Of a stretch of DNA of 64,000 bases, positions 49,649-63,769 are shown piece after piece. Every line of letters starts with the position of its first letter. Position 1 is the stretch's first letter. The DNA lies in NCBI GenBank assembly GCA_005281725.1, contig SSBO01000009.1, forward strand, positions 11,856,250-11,920,249, in the 5' to 3' direction. The stretch is from Wuchereria bancrofti. Its lineage: Eukaryota; Nematoda; Chromadorea; Rhabditida; Onchocercidae. The translations under genes and the position numbers were made by a program. The notes beneath the pieces were generated by a model. The model was given only the letters and a program-made list of their open reading frames with translations. It was not told the DNA's origin and made no database searches.

Positions 49649-52600
49649 CTTTTTTGCGAATTGTTTTATTTGTTGCTATATTAATATTTTGGGTAACTTA
49701 TGTCGATTATTTTCTCTCTCAATATGTGTATTGTTTATGACATTTGGAAATTCTAGTAATTTTTCTGAATTTCGGAATTTAGTAAATGAACTATTGAAAT
49801 CCACTTATTTGACATTTTAGATAAAATCAAACAGTAATAGCTTGTTTTCCTGCCGCATAGTAGTGATTAGATTTTAGTTTGATGATGTTTAAAATAGATG
49901 TCTTATCTACTATAGTGATAACTTCTTTGTTGCTATTGTTGTTTTATGTATTCATATCACTTTTGTGGTAACTCTGTGTATGTTCTGTAATTAAAGAAAG
50001 AAAAAAAAAAGAAGAAAATGCCGTTTTATGGATATATATTCTGTGTTTGTAATGTCCTGCCTTTGCTGTACACAGTTTTTGCTATCAAATTTATGTTAAG
50101 TTGGAGGTCTTCCATTTCAATAATTGCCTCAGTCACATTTAGCTATTGCTTTAAAAAGGTTCCATTTCATAAAAATGAAGTGGAATTTTCTCGTTTATGT
50201 ATATACATAAATATCATTTGCTTTCTTTCGTTTTTAGATCTCATTTTGTACATTTCGAATGTTGAACTTCTGAATGCTTTGAAATTGAAATTGTCCGTTT
50301 AAAATTAAATTGAAACTAACAAAGATATCCTATTTTCATACGGAATTTTGCATTCCAGTTCATAGGGAAAGTCTTTTATAAATCCTTTCGGTCGTAACTT
50401 ACGTGGATTCATTTTTGAATATATCTCTTTACTAGATTTCCAAAGTGTTGTAAGAGAAGTTTTTGATGATAAATCGGTTCCATTCGTTTTTATTTTTCTC
50501 TTCGCAACATTTTTGCACGGTTGCAATAGCATGATTGGGTCGGTAAATTTCAAATATGGACAATATTGCTTTGTGGTAATGTGATGGCATTCATTTACTC
50601 TACGGTGATTCTACAATTCAAATTTATAAATGCAAGATGTAGAAATTATTTCATTAAGGTAAGAATGTATATATCTTTTGTAAAATTTTAGATAAAGCAT
50701 ATATCAACATTATTAAAAGTGGATGCTCGTCATTGGTGCTTTGTGCAAATTTGATAGGCTTTTGGGTAAAGATGCAATTTTCCAAATAAATGAAAATCCA
50801 TCAATAAGGACTAATTTGATAGTTCAGTTCAAATTCATACGGATGGTCAAAACACTTCACCGTAAATTGTTTGTCAAATGCTTAGCTTGATTAGCGCTTT
50901 ATTTCATTTATTCCATCCCTTCTGGTGTTGGTTGTTCTACGCTGATCCACCCGCACTTAAGATTTTGCTTAATGTATATTAAATTAGGAATGCTGGAAAC
51001 GATTTCCGGATTGTGTTCGGATTAATTTGTCAACATTTTAAATCAGCTAGATTACCCCAAAATTATATGCGGTATGTAACTCCACTTTTTCTTTAAAGAA
51101 GTGATAACTCCGATTTTCCGCACCGTTTCACTCGGAATTCAAATGTATGCTTCATGCTTCTAAATTCTTCGCCAGATTATTGCTGAACGAAGGGATATCA
51201 TAAGTTTTCTAGAAACTCAAGTAAATAAAATTAATTAAAAAAAATAGATAAATGGATAAACAGGTAAATGATAAAATAAGTAAATAATAAGAAATAGACA
51301 AATAAATAAGTTGACAAAAAATAAATAAATAGTAAAAAAATAACAAATGAATAAATACATAAGATATATGAAATATATATAGATTAAATAAAAAATAAAT
51401 TAAAATAAATTAATTGAATCAAGTAAATGAATAAACAACTGAGTATTTAATAAATAAATTTTACTTGTTATTCGATAAATAAATAACACACATTAATTAA
51501 TTAGATAATATATATTTAATAATTGTACTTATTATTTATTTGCCTGTTAATTTATTATTTATAAATAAAAATAAAATTTAATAGTAAATAACTAAATAGA
51601 TGAGTGACGAATAAATAAATAAATAAATAATTTAATAAACAAATAAAACACAAATTAATGAATAATAATAAATAAGTAAATAAATGAGTAAAAAATAATA
51701 AATAGATAAAAAGTAAATAAATGGATAATTACGTGTAAAAAAAATTAAAATTATATATAATATGTAAATAATAAATAAATCAATGTAATCATAGGTATAA
51801 TAAATATAATAAATTATAAATAAATGTAGTAAGTAAGAAGTAAATATTAAATAGACAAATAAATAAATTAATAAACGAATGAAAAATAAATAAATAACTA
51901 GATAATTAAATAAGTAAATAATTAAATATACAAATGAATGTTTGAAAAATAAATTACAAGCAATGAATTAATCAATTAATAAAAAATAAGCAAATAAATA
52001 GTAAATAAATAAGTAAATGATAAATAAATATATTTTGGAAATTCCTGTGGTTTTTTCATTTGTCTTCGAATTTTTGGGAGCAGTTTATTGGTTTGCATGA
52101 CTTCATTTTTTTAATTTATCGTTTGAAGGTTTGAAATTTCGATGAAATGTGGCAGGGAAATGAGGAGTGACAGGAAAAAATAACATCGATTACAGTCAAT
52201 AAGTGATTTCAATTCACGAAAGGTATGACGCATCCTAGTCAATGGTGAGAGTTGTCTTGGAAACGGATTTTACTGGAACAGCTTCTAAGAGATGACTGAA
52301 AATGAACCGATCGTAAAAAGAAAAAGGAAATTAGTTTTTGTTGCTTCTCATCATGTGTGTCATTCATTATTTTGCTTAATTATAATTTAATAATTTTATT
52401 AAATAGAAAAAATAAAAATACAATGAATGCATTTCAATCACAAACAATAATCCATTAATAGAATTGTCAGCCGTTTCTTTGTTGAAACAAACTTCTATCG
52501 TAACAATTGTCTCTTTTAGGTTCAATTCTTCATTCAAGCTACATTAAAATTTCGTATTTTACTATTATACTTATTCGAAATTGTAATAATAAAAGTCTCC

Positions 52601-53526
52601 TACTAAAATGTATGATGAGGAAATTTTTGCTATGATAATAATCTTGTAATTAATGAATTTCTATTTCTTGAGCATTGAGCATCTTCTGAAAATTCCTTTA
52701 TTACTACCTCCATATCTCAAACAACTAACTAATAATAACCTTCCAGAATTTGTTCTACACTATCCAAATGCATTATCAAATTCCTCAAATATCATTTTCA
52801 TAATAGGCATAGTTCATATTAAATTGTTGAAATAATCTCTGTTCCCATGCATTGTCCACTACAATTGTAGCATTCAGCAAGCAAAGAAATCATTATCTCT
52901 TGTGAGTCATAAAAATGGCAACGATGGAAAAGGTAATAATGTGAAATGTGTAACGAGAAATTTATTTGTCTTCTAGTCGAGACATTCTACTTATAGAATC
53001 GATGCTATCTATCCGTTAGCTTCAATAATGATAATTCAATGATACATCCAGGTGAATTATCAATTGTGATAATGTAATTGTGGCCGTTACATTTCGGATG
53101 TTAGAAGCAATGTTACACCTTCACAGTCCTGTTTTGTCTATGTAATAATCGATGGTTGCTTAATAGTAATAATAGAAAAGTGAGATATAACAAGAGGCTG
53201 AACCTTTTCTTTGGTCAAGCATCATTTCGGTTCACTTCCGCTTGGTTCAGTCTCGACCACTACTGACACGCCCAAAAGTGAACTCTACCCATCTCACTCT
53301 TTCATTCTTTCCCTTTTCAATATTCATTATTTTATTGTCCCGTTTGGTGCTTTGTTAAAATCGGTCACTTATTTTACTGGCTAATTATTTTTCAAATTTT
53401 ACTCAACTAAAATTGTTTTATTTCTATATTCTGCAATAATTTCTTCAAAATTGTGCAATATAAATGATTCGCTGAAATTTAATGTAGCAATGTAACAATT
53501 TGAAAAACTAAACTTGCAATCACTTC
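49649..53526. other. Spacer between MAGI and Flamingo genes
   Basis: No gene seen. ATTAAA at 49990-49995 is a possible MAGI poly(A) signal. A long AAATA-type low-complexity array fills about 51200-52040. The last 300 bases hold a patch with more G and C (CTTCCGCTTGGTTCAGTCTC and CACGCCC, about 53220-53290), a reasonable place for the Flamingo promoter. Confidence 0.45.
51200..52040. repeat. Degenerate AAATA/TAAATAAA low-complexity array
   Basis: About 840 bases made almost wholly of TAAA, AATAAATA, GTAAATAA and similar units, nearly all A on the plus strand apart from a T-rich patch near 51460-51560. No open frame survives. It is an expanded and diverged simple repeat. Confidence 0.9.
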
Positions 53527-53528
53527 AG
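53527..53528 (+). promoter_or_regulatory. Candidate spliced-leader acceptor of the Flamingo gene
   Basis: CACTTCAG ends only two bases before the start codon (CTATG). A T-rich stretch precedes it and no upstream coding exon is visible, so a spliced leader joined here would leave almost no 5' UTR, which is common in nematodes. Confidence 0.5.
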
Positions 53529-53530
53529 CT

Positions 53531-56500
53531 ATGAAAAATTTCTGTCAATCACAACATAAATTGACAGTGGTAATTTATTTCATTTTATTACCAATCATTG
53601 CAACCACATTTCATCTTAATCCTCCGGTACTTGATAGTTGTACCTCTGGTTGCTTATTACCAATTGAAAATAGCACCATATGGCTACCGTACAATTATCC
53701 ACCATGTATTCATCCTGGTCAACCAGTGCTGCGTTGGTCTAATTCAGTAACATGCAATAGACCAAATTTTCTAACTTCACGAAGTGCTTCCCTAGATTCC
53801 TTATCCGGTACGCTATTTGCTGAGGAGCGTGTATGCTTTTACGTAAAACCATGGCACGTGGTATATTCATATGATTGTTCTGGCAATAATATATCCCGAG
53901 AAAGTGCCATTTTTCTGGATCATAAAAAATACGCTAGAAAAAGACGTTCAAAGCGATGGATGAGAAGAAGAAATCCAACAGTACCACGGATACACTTTCA
54001 ACAAGAGCGATACATTACTGAAATTCCGGAAGATACACCAATTAATTCACTAATTATTAAATTACATGCCACTCATATCACTAATGAATCAATGTATTAT
54101 GCTATGGTAGCACCAGAAGACTCTCGTTCAACTAATATTTTTACCTTAGATACAGTTTCCGGCGAAATAAGGTATGTGTTGTGGTTTACTTTTTTTGTTT
54201 CTTTTTAAATATTAAAATTTTTACATATTGGAATTCAAAAAAGCATGTATTTATTGTTGATACTTAAAAAATAAAGTAGAGGCCAAATTCCAGGATTTCT
54301 AAGTTGTTTTCTACCAATATTTTCACACATCATTGGTTCCTTTATTTAAATATTTGTGTTTTCCGCAATTCTTGTTTTCACTGAAAAATGAACACTTTTT
54401 GAATTTGTTTTAATACAACAGAAAAGTCTATTCAGAAGTAATAAGAATATTTAGTTTTAAAAATTTTTGCAAATAATTGATTTTTCATGAAACAACAAAT
54501 TCATCATTGATGGACTCATCATTGTTTCACTTTCCTATTTATTTTCAACGATATAACTTTCTTGAAGCAATTACAATCGCTTGCTATTTCATGCATTTTT
54601 AATGAATTATCAAATTAAATAAGAAATTCATTCATCAATTGGTTTCTTTGTTGGCTATTTTTCATTACAAATTTCAATCAGATTGAAAGCTTTTTCCTCC
54701 AATAAAGTGAAAATGTTTTTTTTTTTTCGAAAATTTCACTATTATTAACGATATGCATAAAAAATAGATATGCTTGCGAGTATGTTTGCATTTTGCATCT
54801 AAATGCAATGGATGATTGATAATTCCATCTCTCGTGATCCTTTTTTTATTCTCTCACATCATTGAAATGAACAAATTAAAGTTAAAGTTTGAACCATCAA
54901 TTATTTGTATTATTTCCGCAATTAAAAAATAACAAAATTTGCTTACTCGATACTTTTCATAATATTAGAGTTTAAATTTGCATCCGAAATTTGTGATTCA
55001 ACTTAAGCAATGCTCATTGCTTTCAATTTAAACGTCACTTTAAACTTTATTTTTTTTCTTGAGGCATATATCGAACATATAATCCTAACTTTAAAGTGGT
55101 AAAAGCAAGCACATTACGAGAAGATTCCTTTGTCTTCACACAGTAATCTTTGATCTGAGAGATAATTTAAGTATTTGGATACTTTTGGACAAATCAAGTA
55201 GCTACTGTTATTATTCATTTCTAATTATCAAACATTTCCTATTCCCAAATTTATTTTAATTCGAACGATTTAAATCAACTTTGATCATTTGTAAAATTAA
55301 TTGGTACGATGTCAACGTCAGCGAATTGTTAATTTTCAAAATATATTGCTTTTCTTTGTTTTGTTTTAACAATACAATACTATTAATAGAATAACTCTGA
55401 AATCTGAGTTTTTCTTTGATTTTTTAAAATTTTTGTTAGAGTTGGGAAGGCGTTAGATCGAGAAACATTGGATCGTCATGTGTTGAAAGTAACAGCTTAT
55501 GAACGTCTTGATCCGGCTGTATCAGCAAGCAGTTCGGTAATTGTGGAAATTCTGGATGTCCAAGATAATGCACCAATTTTCGAACGCAATTCCTATTATG
55601 CTGAAATACGAGAGGATGCACCAGTAAATAATTATACCCTTGGCAGATCGAAATTAGATATGAGATGCTGTTGCTTGTTAAAAGTAAACCAATGAATAGT
55701 TGTACAGAGGGAAGAACCTTTTGACACAAATTATAGAGTTTCATCATTAATTTGTTTCTTATCAAATTAAAATGAGTAAAAGTTTAAAGAAATAATTATG
55801 TCATCTAAAATATTACAAGTACATTTGCATCAAATAGGTTTAAACCAAAATATCGTCTTAAAAAATTAAAATGTATAAAATAAATAATTTTTGAAATTTA
55901 ACATTATTATCTAATAAAAATACTAACAACAATTAGCATTTTACTAATTATTTCAAAAGTTATTTATGCATCGATTCTTGAATTGCTAATTTCTAGATTG
56001 GAACAACATTAGCATCAGTTTTTGCACGTGACCTAGATATCGGTTTGAACGGTGAAATTACTTATTCGCTCGGTGAGGAAGATGGCGCTAAATTACTTCA
56101 AATTCATAGTTCAACAGGGGTCATCCAAACAGCGCATCATCTGGATCGGGAATTGATGAATATTATCCGAATATATGTATATGCAACCGATAAAGGAGTA
56201 CCACCGATGACATCAAGAGCTCTTCTGGAGATTAATCTTCTTGACGTCAATGATAATGCACCTGTTTTTGAACAGGTTATTTAGAAACCTAATTTCAACT
56301 TCAGTTCAATAATTTTTGATTATTATTTTTTTGCCAAAAAACATGTATTATGCATGGTTGTTAGGGAATTCGATTAGATTAATTCAAATTTTATATTGCT
56401 GGTAAACTGGACTAATTCAAAAAACTTAATGGAAAACTCTTATGCGTTTTTATCCATTTCAACAAATATTATTTTAAAAAGGATTGACCAATCGTCCTTT

Positions 56501-59500
56501 GAAACAGTATTTATTTTAATTGTAATAGCATTTGACAAGTAAAATGTATTAGTTTCAAAAATTAATAAAATTAATGAAATTCAAATGCTTTTTTAAAAAA
56601 AAAATCTCGTGATAAGTAATGGAAATTTCAGAAACTTTGCAATGCCACAATAATGGAAAATATCACCATACCATCTAATATTTTGCAAATTAAAGCATCA
56701 GATAGCGATTCTGGACAAAACGGTAGATTTTCATTTAGATTATGGGAAGAAATAAACTTTAAATAAGTTTAATTCCTTTTTTACCTCATTAAAATCAATG
56801 ATTTAAGTTGCACATTGCAGGAAAAGTGCATTATAGCATTGTGGCATCTAGCGTAAATGGATTTTCCATAGATTATGAAAGCGGTTGGATTAAATTGCAT
56901 CAAAAATTAGATTCACGATTCAATCCTGCAACACTTTTAGTGCGAGCCAAAGATTCAGGCCAACCTGCTCAATCTTCAACAATTAATTGTGCTATAAATA
57001 TCGTTGATATTAATGATCATGTACTAACTAATTATTATATTATCAATTATCATTTATTTATTAACATTTTCTGAACGAATTCTTCAAATTACGAATGAAA
57101 TGTTCGCTCGCTTTCTTTTCTTAAAAAAAAGCTGTTTTGCAATTAGTTATTGGAATCTTAAAATTATTTAAATGATCTAGAAATTCGTATCATGCATTAA
57201 TTAGGAAACTTTTTCAGAAACCACACTTCGTTGCATCACGGCAAGAGTTATTTGTGGAAGAAAATGTACCAATCGGATTTGAAATAACAAGAATTTTTGC
57301 TATCGATGAAGATAATGATATTAATGGTCGAATTACATATAAATTAGATGGAGAAGATAGTGCCAATGAAACATTTCAGATTGATCAAACAACGGGAATT
57401 ATTACAACTATAAGTAAACTTGATCGAGAGGAAAAGGAGAAATACATACTTAAGGTAGTAAAATTATTGTTTGGTGATCATGATCAATGCATTTCATTGC
57501 TTGATTCTGGAATTTAGCCATCTTCGATTAGAAAGTCCGAATATTTCCAACTAAATCTTTCTGCTTCTTTTTTTTTTTAAAGACAAGAGGGAAGGGAGAG
57601 GAAAAAAGGGACTAACCATAGTTTTTGATTATTAAAATTATTATGATACTTATTGGCACAAAGGAAAAAATGTCTTTCACAACTTAAAATTTGTAGAAAT
57701 TTTTTTATTTCAGGTAAAAGCAGAAGATGGTGGAGAACCGCCACTATCTGACAGTTTATTGATAACAATAATAGTTCGTGATATCAATGATAATGCACCA
57801 TATTTTGAGCCTAATTTTTATAATATTACGATACCAGAAAATGAAGTACGTGGAGCGTCATTAATTGCTGTAAAAGCTATCGATCATGATAATGATGACA
57901 AAATAGTATATCGTATTGAGAGAGCCGACAAAGATATTTTTTCACTTGTTCACACAGCTGATCAGGTCCTTTTTTCTATAGCTTTAAATTTTAAATTAAT
58001 TTAATTATTTGATTGGATAAATATCTAATTGGTTTAATTTTCATTTAAAAAAATTTTTAAATTCATTTGGAAAACTTCTATGAAACAGAAGAGTAGAAAT
58101 AGAGAAATAGTATAGAAGGAAAAAAAGGTTACACGTAATGCTTTCATTACAAGTCACTCATTGTTCCTTGTTAAGAATGTATCTAGTAATACCGAGAATA
58201 AGTATTAGTCTCGGATTTTGTCGAAATGGTCGGTTCAGTTCAGAAGACTGAGAGTACGCGGTAAAAGGTCGGTCATATGCGCCATAAATGAGTTTGAAGC
58301 GCAACACTATGTTTTCACCGATTCTCGCAATAGTTTCCCAGGGGGTTTGAAGATTTCTATGAAAGCAGTTCTGAAGTTTTGAAAACAAGATGCACAGAGT
58401 CATAATTTGACTTTGATTATAAATTAAAAGTTTTTAAAATACTGTCTACTAATCATCTTTTCAAAATTTTTCAGTAATTAATACGGTTGTAAAAATCACT
58501 CATTAAGCTTTCGCAAATTAGAAAGAATTTTTGAAGTTTAGTTTGATGTCTAATTGCTTGTTTGGTCGCAAAACAATTAACATTTGAGAAGATATCTCTG
58601 AGTCATAATTTAGGGCATGAAAAACCTCCGAATTCTGCATGTTACTATCAACAAACTTCGCTATACAAAACAATCTTTAATTTTAATTTTCAAACCTATT
58701 CATAAGAAAATCTGAAACCCTTCTAGGGAGCTATATTATCGTTGTCAGGAGAAATTGATCGTATGGATGATACGTTACGTGTGCTGATAACAGCAACTGA
58801 TAAGGGTGGTTTAACAGGTACATGCACAGTAATTATTACTGTTGCCGATGTTAATACTGCACCGGTATTTCTTATTCATCCATTCACTGTACATATCCCA
58901 GAAAATATTCCAATTGGTTCAGAAGTTATACAGTTGAAAGCTGAAGACGAGGATCGGCATGAGAATGCCAAACTTACCTATTCCATTGGTAAATTTAACA
59001 ATTATTCCTCATAATTAATCAAAATGTCACACTAAAAATTCACTTTTAAGTATTAAGTTTTTCGATCGATTTTTTTGAGAGTTATATTTGAAATTACACC
59101 TAAAAATGATTACTGTCAGTAACTGTTTGCAATATTTGTATTTTTCAGACAGTAAAGAATTTAGTATCGATAAGAATACTGGTTTGATAATGATAGCTGA
59201 AGAGATAGATCGAGAAGAATGTAGTAGTTATCTGCTTAATATCACTGTCACTGATCATGCAGCTAATCCACTCAGTGCAAGCACATTTCTCGAAATTATC
59301 TTAGATGATGGTAAATTTGCTTTCATTTCATCAGTATTTGACCATTGTGTTTCCTACTCATCATTCCTCAATAACTATTACCAGTGTTTATTTCATTTGT
59401 TTTAAATTTTCGGATCTTTTTTTCTATTGTCCTTTGATTTGTTACATTTTCCAGAATTTTAATTTCAATTTTTCTCCTTTCTTTTTTTTTTTATAATCAT

Positions 59501-62500
59501 TTGTTTTAACACTTTTCACTTTTTTTCCTTTTTTTTGTCTGACTTTATCCTCTCTTCCTGAATTAATTCAATTTCACTTAAGCATCTCTAACTTTTCATC
59601 GATTCATTTCATCACCTCATCACTCATCAATAAGAAATGAGACAATGTTGATGACAAATTCATCATATACATACTTAAAATGATTACTCATAGAATTCTT
59701 TTCCATGCTTGTCAATTGCAAAAGAGAGACAAAAAAAAGGAAATAGCTTTGTCCAAACTTCAAATATGTACGTCTCACTGCAAATTGTACAAAGATCAAT
59801 GAGCCGTAATATATTTTCTTCCTTCGTATGTTATCTTCTCTTTTCATTTTGTCTTCTTCCCTTAATTAATCTAACAAAATGAAAGATATTGAATGTGACC
59901 AATGATTGTCACCAATATTGCTCTAATGTTTACTGTAGTTATTGCAATCTCTTGTCACATTGCTAATTATTGCTTATTTGATTGCCATCCTTCAACTGCT
60001 CTATCACACCTCAACAATTATCTTAAACGAGAAGTGGAAGGAAAGATGTTTCTTCAAATTTCACAGAAAATATTTGATGTTAAACAGAAAGACTGCAATA
60101 AATTAAAAAAATTATTGTTCGAGAATAGGTTTAATGATTAATTTCTATCTTTCAAGTGAGTAATATCACGTTAATTTGCAATTTTATTCCAGGAAAATAA
60201 TAGGATCTGAAAGGATCGAATAGGAAATCCAATATGACTCATTTTAATCTAATCCATCTGCAATATCAATAAGTAAAAAGAAAAAAAAGCCATTGTAAAC
60301 ATTTTAATTAAGAAGGCTTTTGATTGCGAGAATTGTGTTAAGAGGTTTGAGGAGTTCGTATAAAACCTACGGATTACTCACGGGAATACAGTAATTGGAA
60401 TGCCTTATTCATTTTTGCAATATAAAATAAAGTTAGATTTAAGGAAACAAAAATTAGAAATAATTTGATAATTATGTAAAATCTAAGCAAATATCTCGGA
60501 AATCTTAATTATTAACCTTAAAGCAATTTGAAAATCAATATACAATTTGTCAATATACAATTTAAAATTTTTCAAAACTCTTACTCGAGTTTTTGTAAAT
60601 TATTCGATTCACTCTTTCATTCTAATCTCAAATCGTTTTCTACAATTCTTTTAGCAAACTTTTATGTCTTCTTTAATATTTCAAAATATTTCAAAATTTC
60701 TGCTTTTCAAGTCTTCTATTAAAATATATTATTTTAAGTAAATGATAATGCTCCGGAATTTACGTCTGAAAATTACACGGTTGCAATAGCGGAAGATACG
60801 CCAACTGGAACATCATTCACTCAAGTATCAGCTGTTGATATAGATGAGGGTGATAATGCAATTATTGACTATTACCTGATTGAAGAAAATGGAAGTGGTG
60901 ACACTTTTAAGCTAGATAGATCGTCTGGAACATTACGAGTAGTTAGCAAGTTGGATCGTGAAATGATTGCCAGGTTAGCTTCTTCACAAAATACATTTTA
61001 AAAATCTACATGTTATTTCTTTGCTTTTAAGGAAAGATGAAATTAAGAAAGAATCAAATTTCTAATCATTTCATAAACAAATTTGTCTTTTCCAACGTAT
61101 GTTATATTAAAAATCTTAACAATCCTTATCTCCATTATCACTAGCGAACATAATTTTCCCAGGTATGAACTAATAGTGAAAGCACAAGATCGCGGTAATC
61201 CACCCTTATCATCCTTTTCCATCGTATCAATAGTTATCATTGATGTGAACGACTATGCACCACAATTTGAATCACTTCGATATGATTTATGGATCGCGGA
61301 GAACAGTCCTATAGGTACTACAATTGGTACGATTATTGCTCGTGATCAAGATGAAGGTGACAATGCGCTCATACAATTTCGAATATTTGGTGGCATTGAT
61401 GCAAAGCTCTTTGATATTGAAACGGTATGATCTTATCTAATTATCATGGCACATGTTAACTTAATTGATTATTAATTTAAAAAAAAAATGAATTGGAAAA
61501 AGTGAGAGAATTAAAAATGAATGAGTAATTGTTATTCTTAAATCCTCAAGGAACAATAAAGCATACTACTTTGGATATTCAGAAAGAATTTTAACAAAAT
61601 TCCTTCTCATATTGCAGGATTCAAGCCAAAACGGTGTGGTGCATATACTTTCGAGAGCAATTTTCGATTATGAAGCAAAAAAGAATCATTTTTTTCTTGA
61701 AATCCAAGCAAGCAGGTTTATTTATTTTTTTAATTTCATTAGCAGGTTAATTCCATTTTAATGGATCATGTTTTTGGTGACATTTATCCTAATCATGTTT
61801 ATGTTGACGCTTGTGACACTTTTTTTTTTGTTATTATTGTGTAAAATGAGATGATTTCAGTGGTCAGTTAAGTTCTATTGTACCTGTTTATGTTCATGTC
61901 AGTGATGTTAACGATAACAGACCTCAACTTCGTGACTTCACTATTCTTTATGCAAATCATATCGATGAACCTATGGAACGAGTGATAGGATATGTTCCAG
62001 CTTTGTCCGTTTTTCATTAATTAAATTTATTTATTGACATCCAAATTCTCTTTTTTTCTGGAATTGCAAAAAAAAAAGTTTGATATTTCTTTCAGTGCTA
62101 GTACCGCTAATTTAAATCATACAGGCGCGTCATTGCTACAAGTTAAGAGGAATATATTGAAAGTTCAGTCTTAAAATGTTAAATTCCTGATGTTAAGATA
62201 AATTTAGTGATCCAGACCATAATGCAACTTTGGAGTATGACATTGAAATAAACGATATTTTAATGGTGGATCAATATAAAGGTTCTATTATGCCAAAGAA
62301 TATTTGGAAGCGGCATATAAATACTGTTTATGAAATTTGTGTTTCTGGTAAGAATAATTTATCAATTCTTAATTTGAAATTTATTCACCTAATAAATAAG
62401 ACAAGAAAGATTGTTAGAGCCTGAAATAATGACAGAAATTTATAGTCAAGAATATATTTTAGACGGTCCAAATAACGTTTGTGCCAAATGTCGATTCATT

Positions 62501-63769
62501 TATATACCCATGGATGATACAATTATTCGAGATACGGTTACTCTTGGATTCCCGGATATTCGTTATGAAGAACTGCTGGATAACGATGTGTTTGAGCGAT
62601 TCACAAGTGCCATATCACTTTTAGATGATTGGCATAGCGATGATATTTGGGTATTTAGTATTCATACTCATAACAAGTATACGAATGTGTCATTTATTGT
62701 TCATCGAGGACATACCGTTCAAAGGTATTATTTATTTATTTATTTATTTAAATTCATAAAACATGCATTTCTTGATTAATTAAATTGCTGAATTTTTAAA
62801 CTAATTAACTTGCTAGAAACAAGTGATCTAATGCACCTACTTTAATATGCTATATATCCTCCGCTCCAGCAATATTCGTAGCTTCTGAAACGTTTAAACT
62901 ATATGAAGTGCTGAGAATCGATTTTTAAAATCAATTATAAGACAGCATGGGTGTATAATAATGGTCATAATGCATTTAGCGTGTGCAGATACGAACCATT
63001 TAATAAAATATTTGAATTTAAATTTAAAATATGATGAAATTTAACAATTTCGCAAGCTCTATGCATTTGCAAATAGGAGAAAGCATAATTGAAATTTTAA
63101 AAGCCTTTTAATTTAGGTCGGAGCGTGTAGAAGGATTAATTAGAAACGGACTTGCCAAGCTAAGTGACATAATTGGCATGAGATTAACAATACACAGAGA
63201 TGCTACTTGTTCTAATGAACCATGTCCATACTTTCAACAATGTAGAAATACTCAAAAATACGTCAAAACGACGCAGGTAAATAGTGGATTTCTGAAATCT
63301 CACAGTAAAATAAAGGAATCATCTATCATTAGCTAACATTCGTTGGATGTGTCACTCAGTGGATTTTTTACTGTTTGATTTTATTTTTTTTTACATCAAA
63401 CTCTTTCCATCAATTCATAAATATAAAAAAAGTATAAAGAAAAAAATATAAAAACATAAATATAAGAAAAAAATATATATATAAGTTGCATAAAGAGGTT
63501 TTCAATTCTCAAATGGATAAAATTTTGAAGTGGGAAATAAGCAATTTCTCATAGATTCAAATTTCTCTCTTTTTTTTCTTTAAATGAATGGAAAAATTTT
63601 TTCAATGAAAATATTTCAATACGAAAAATATGAAATACCTAGCACAGTTTAATTTGAAATCAAAATAAGTTTGAAACGAAATTCCAGAATTTTAAAACGG
63701 ACAATTTTTTGATGCATTCTTTGGATACTGTTAATTCATTTCAATGTGTATGTCCAGCCGGATTTACAA
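53531..63769 (+). CDS. fmi-1: Flamingo/Celsr atypical cadherin, 5' part, runs off right edge
   Basis: Seventeen in-phase exons: 53531-54171, 55440-55623, 55997-56275, 56632-56722, 56821-57020, 57218-57454, 57714-57965, 58727-58988, 59149-59310, 60739-60973, 61163-61424, 61618-61715, 61861-62004, 62208-62347, 62463-62724, 63117-63276 and 63688-63769 (about 1230 residues). A signal peptide (residues 1-26) is followed by a Cys-containing region, the basic tract RKRRSKR (136-142) and nine cadherin repeats. The repeat ends read DVQDNAPIFE, DVNDNAPVFE, DINDHKPHF, DINDNAPYFE, DVNTAPVF, DVNDNAPEF, DVNDYAPQFE and DVNDNRPQL, and the ninth is degenerate. After VPAFDPD the linker IIRDTVTLGF and the opening CSNEPCPYFQQC...CVCPAGFT match the layout of Celsr/Flamingo before its EGF and laminin-G domains, unlike Fat or classical cadherins. 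The EGF/LamG, GPS and seven-helix parts should lie beyond the window. By family it works in neuronal adhesion, axon guidance and planar polarity. Confidence 0.9.
58130..58410. other. Less AT-rich intronic element in the Flamingo gene
   Basis: Inside the 57966-58726 intron a patch of roughly 280 bases has clearly more G and C than its surroundings. It has an open minus-strand frame (58158-58403) and a short hairpin CCGAGA (58192-58197) / TCTCGG (58209-58214). No splice sites for the host gene fit it. It may be an old inserted repeat or a structured RNA; I cannot name it. Confidence 0.3.
59311..60738 (+). other. fmi-1: 1.4-kb Flamingo intron between cadherin repeats 6 and 7
   Basis: It splits the linker LDD/VNDNAPEF of the sixth repeat. 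It is AT-rich, with a 15-base direct repeat (TCAATATACAATTT twice, about 60535-60564) and no additional in-phase exon. Confidence 0.6.

Noticed and set aside
54172..54208. Extension of the first Flamingo exon to an in-frame stop at 54208
   Set aside because: A GTATGT donor at 54172 joins in phase to 55440 and restores the LDRE-type motif of cadherin repeat 1; the extension is intron read-through.
59902..60141. 79-residue plus frame inside a Flamingo intron
   Set aside because: It lies wholly in the intron joining 59310 to 60739 in phase; no independent support.
53531..63769. Fat-like or classical (HMR-1-type) cadherin as identity
   Set aside because: Nine repeats, the VPAFDPD degenerate ninth repeat, the IRDTVTLGF linker and the EPCPYFQQC opening follow Celsr/Flamingo order.
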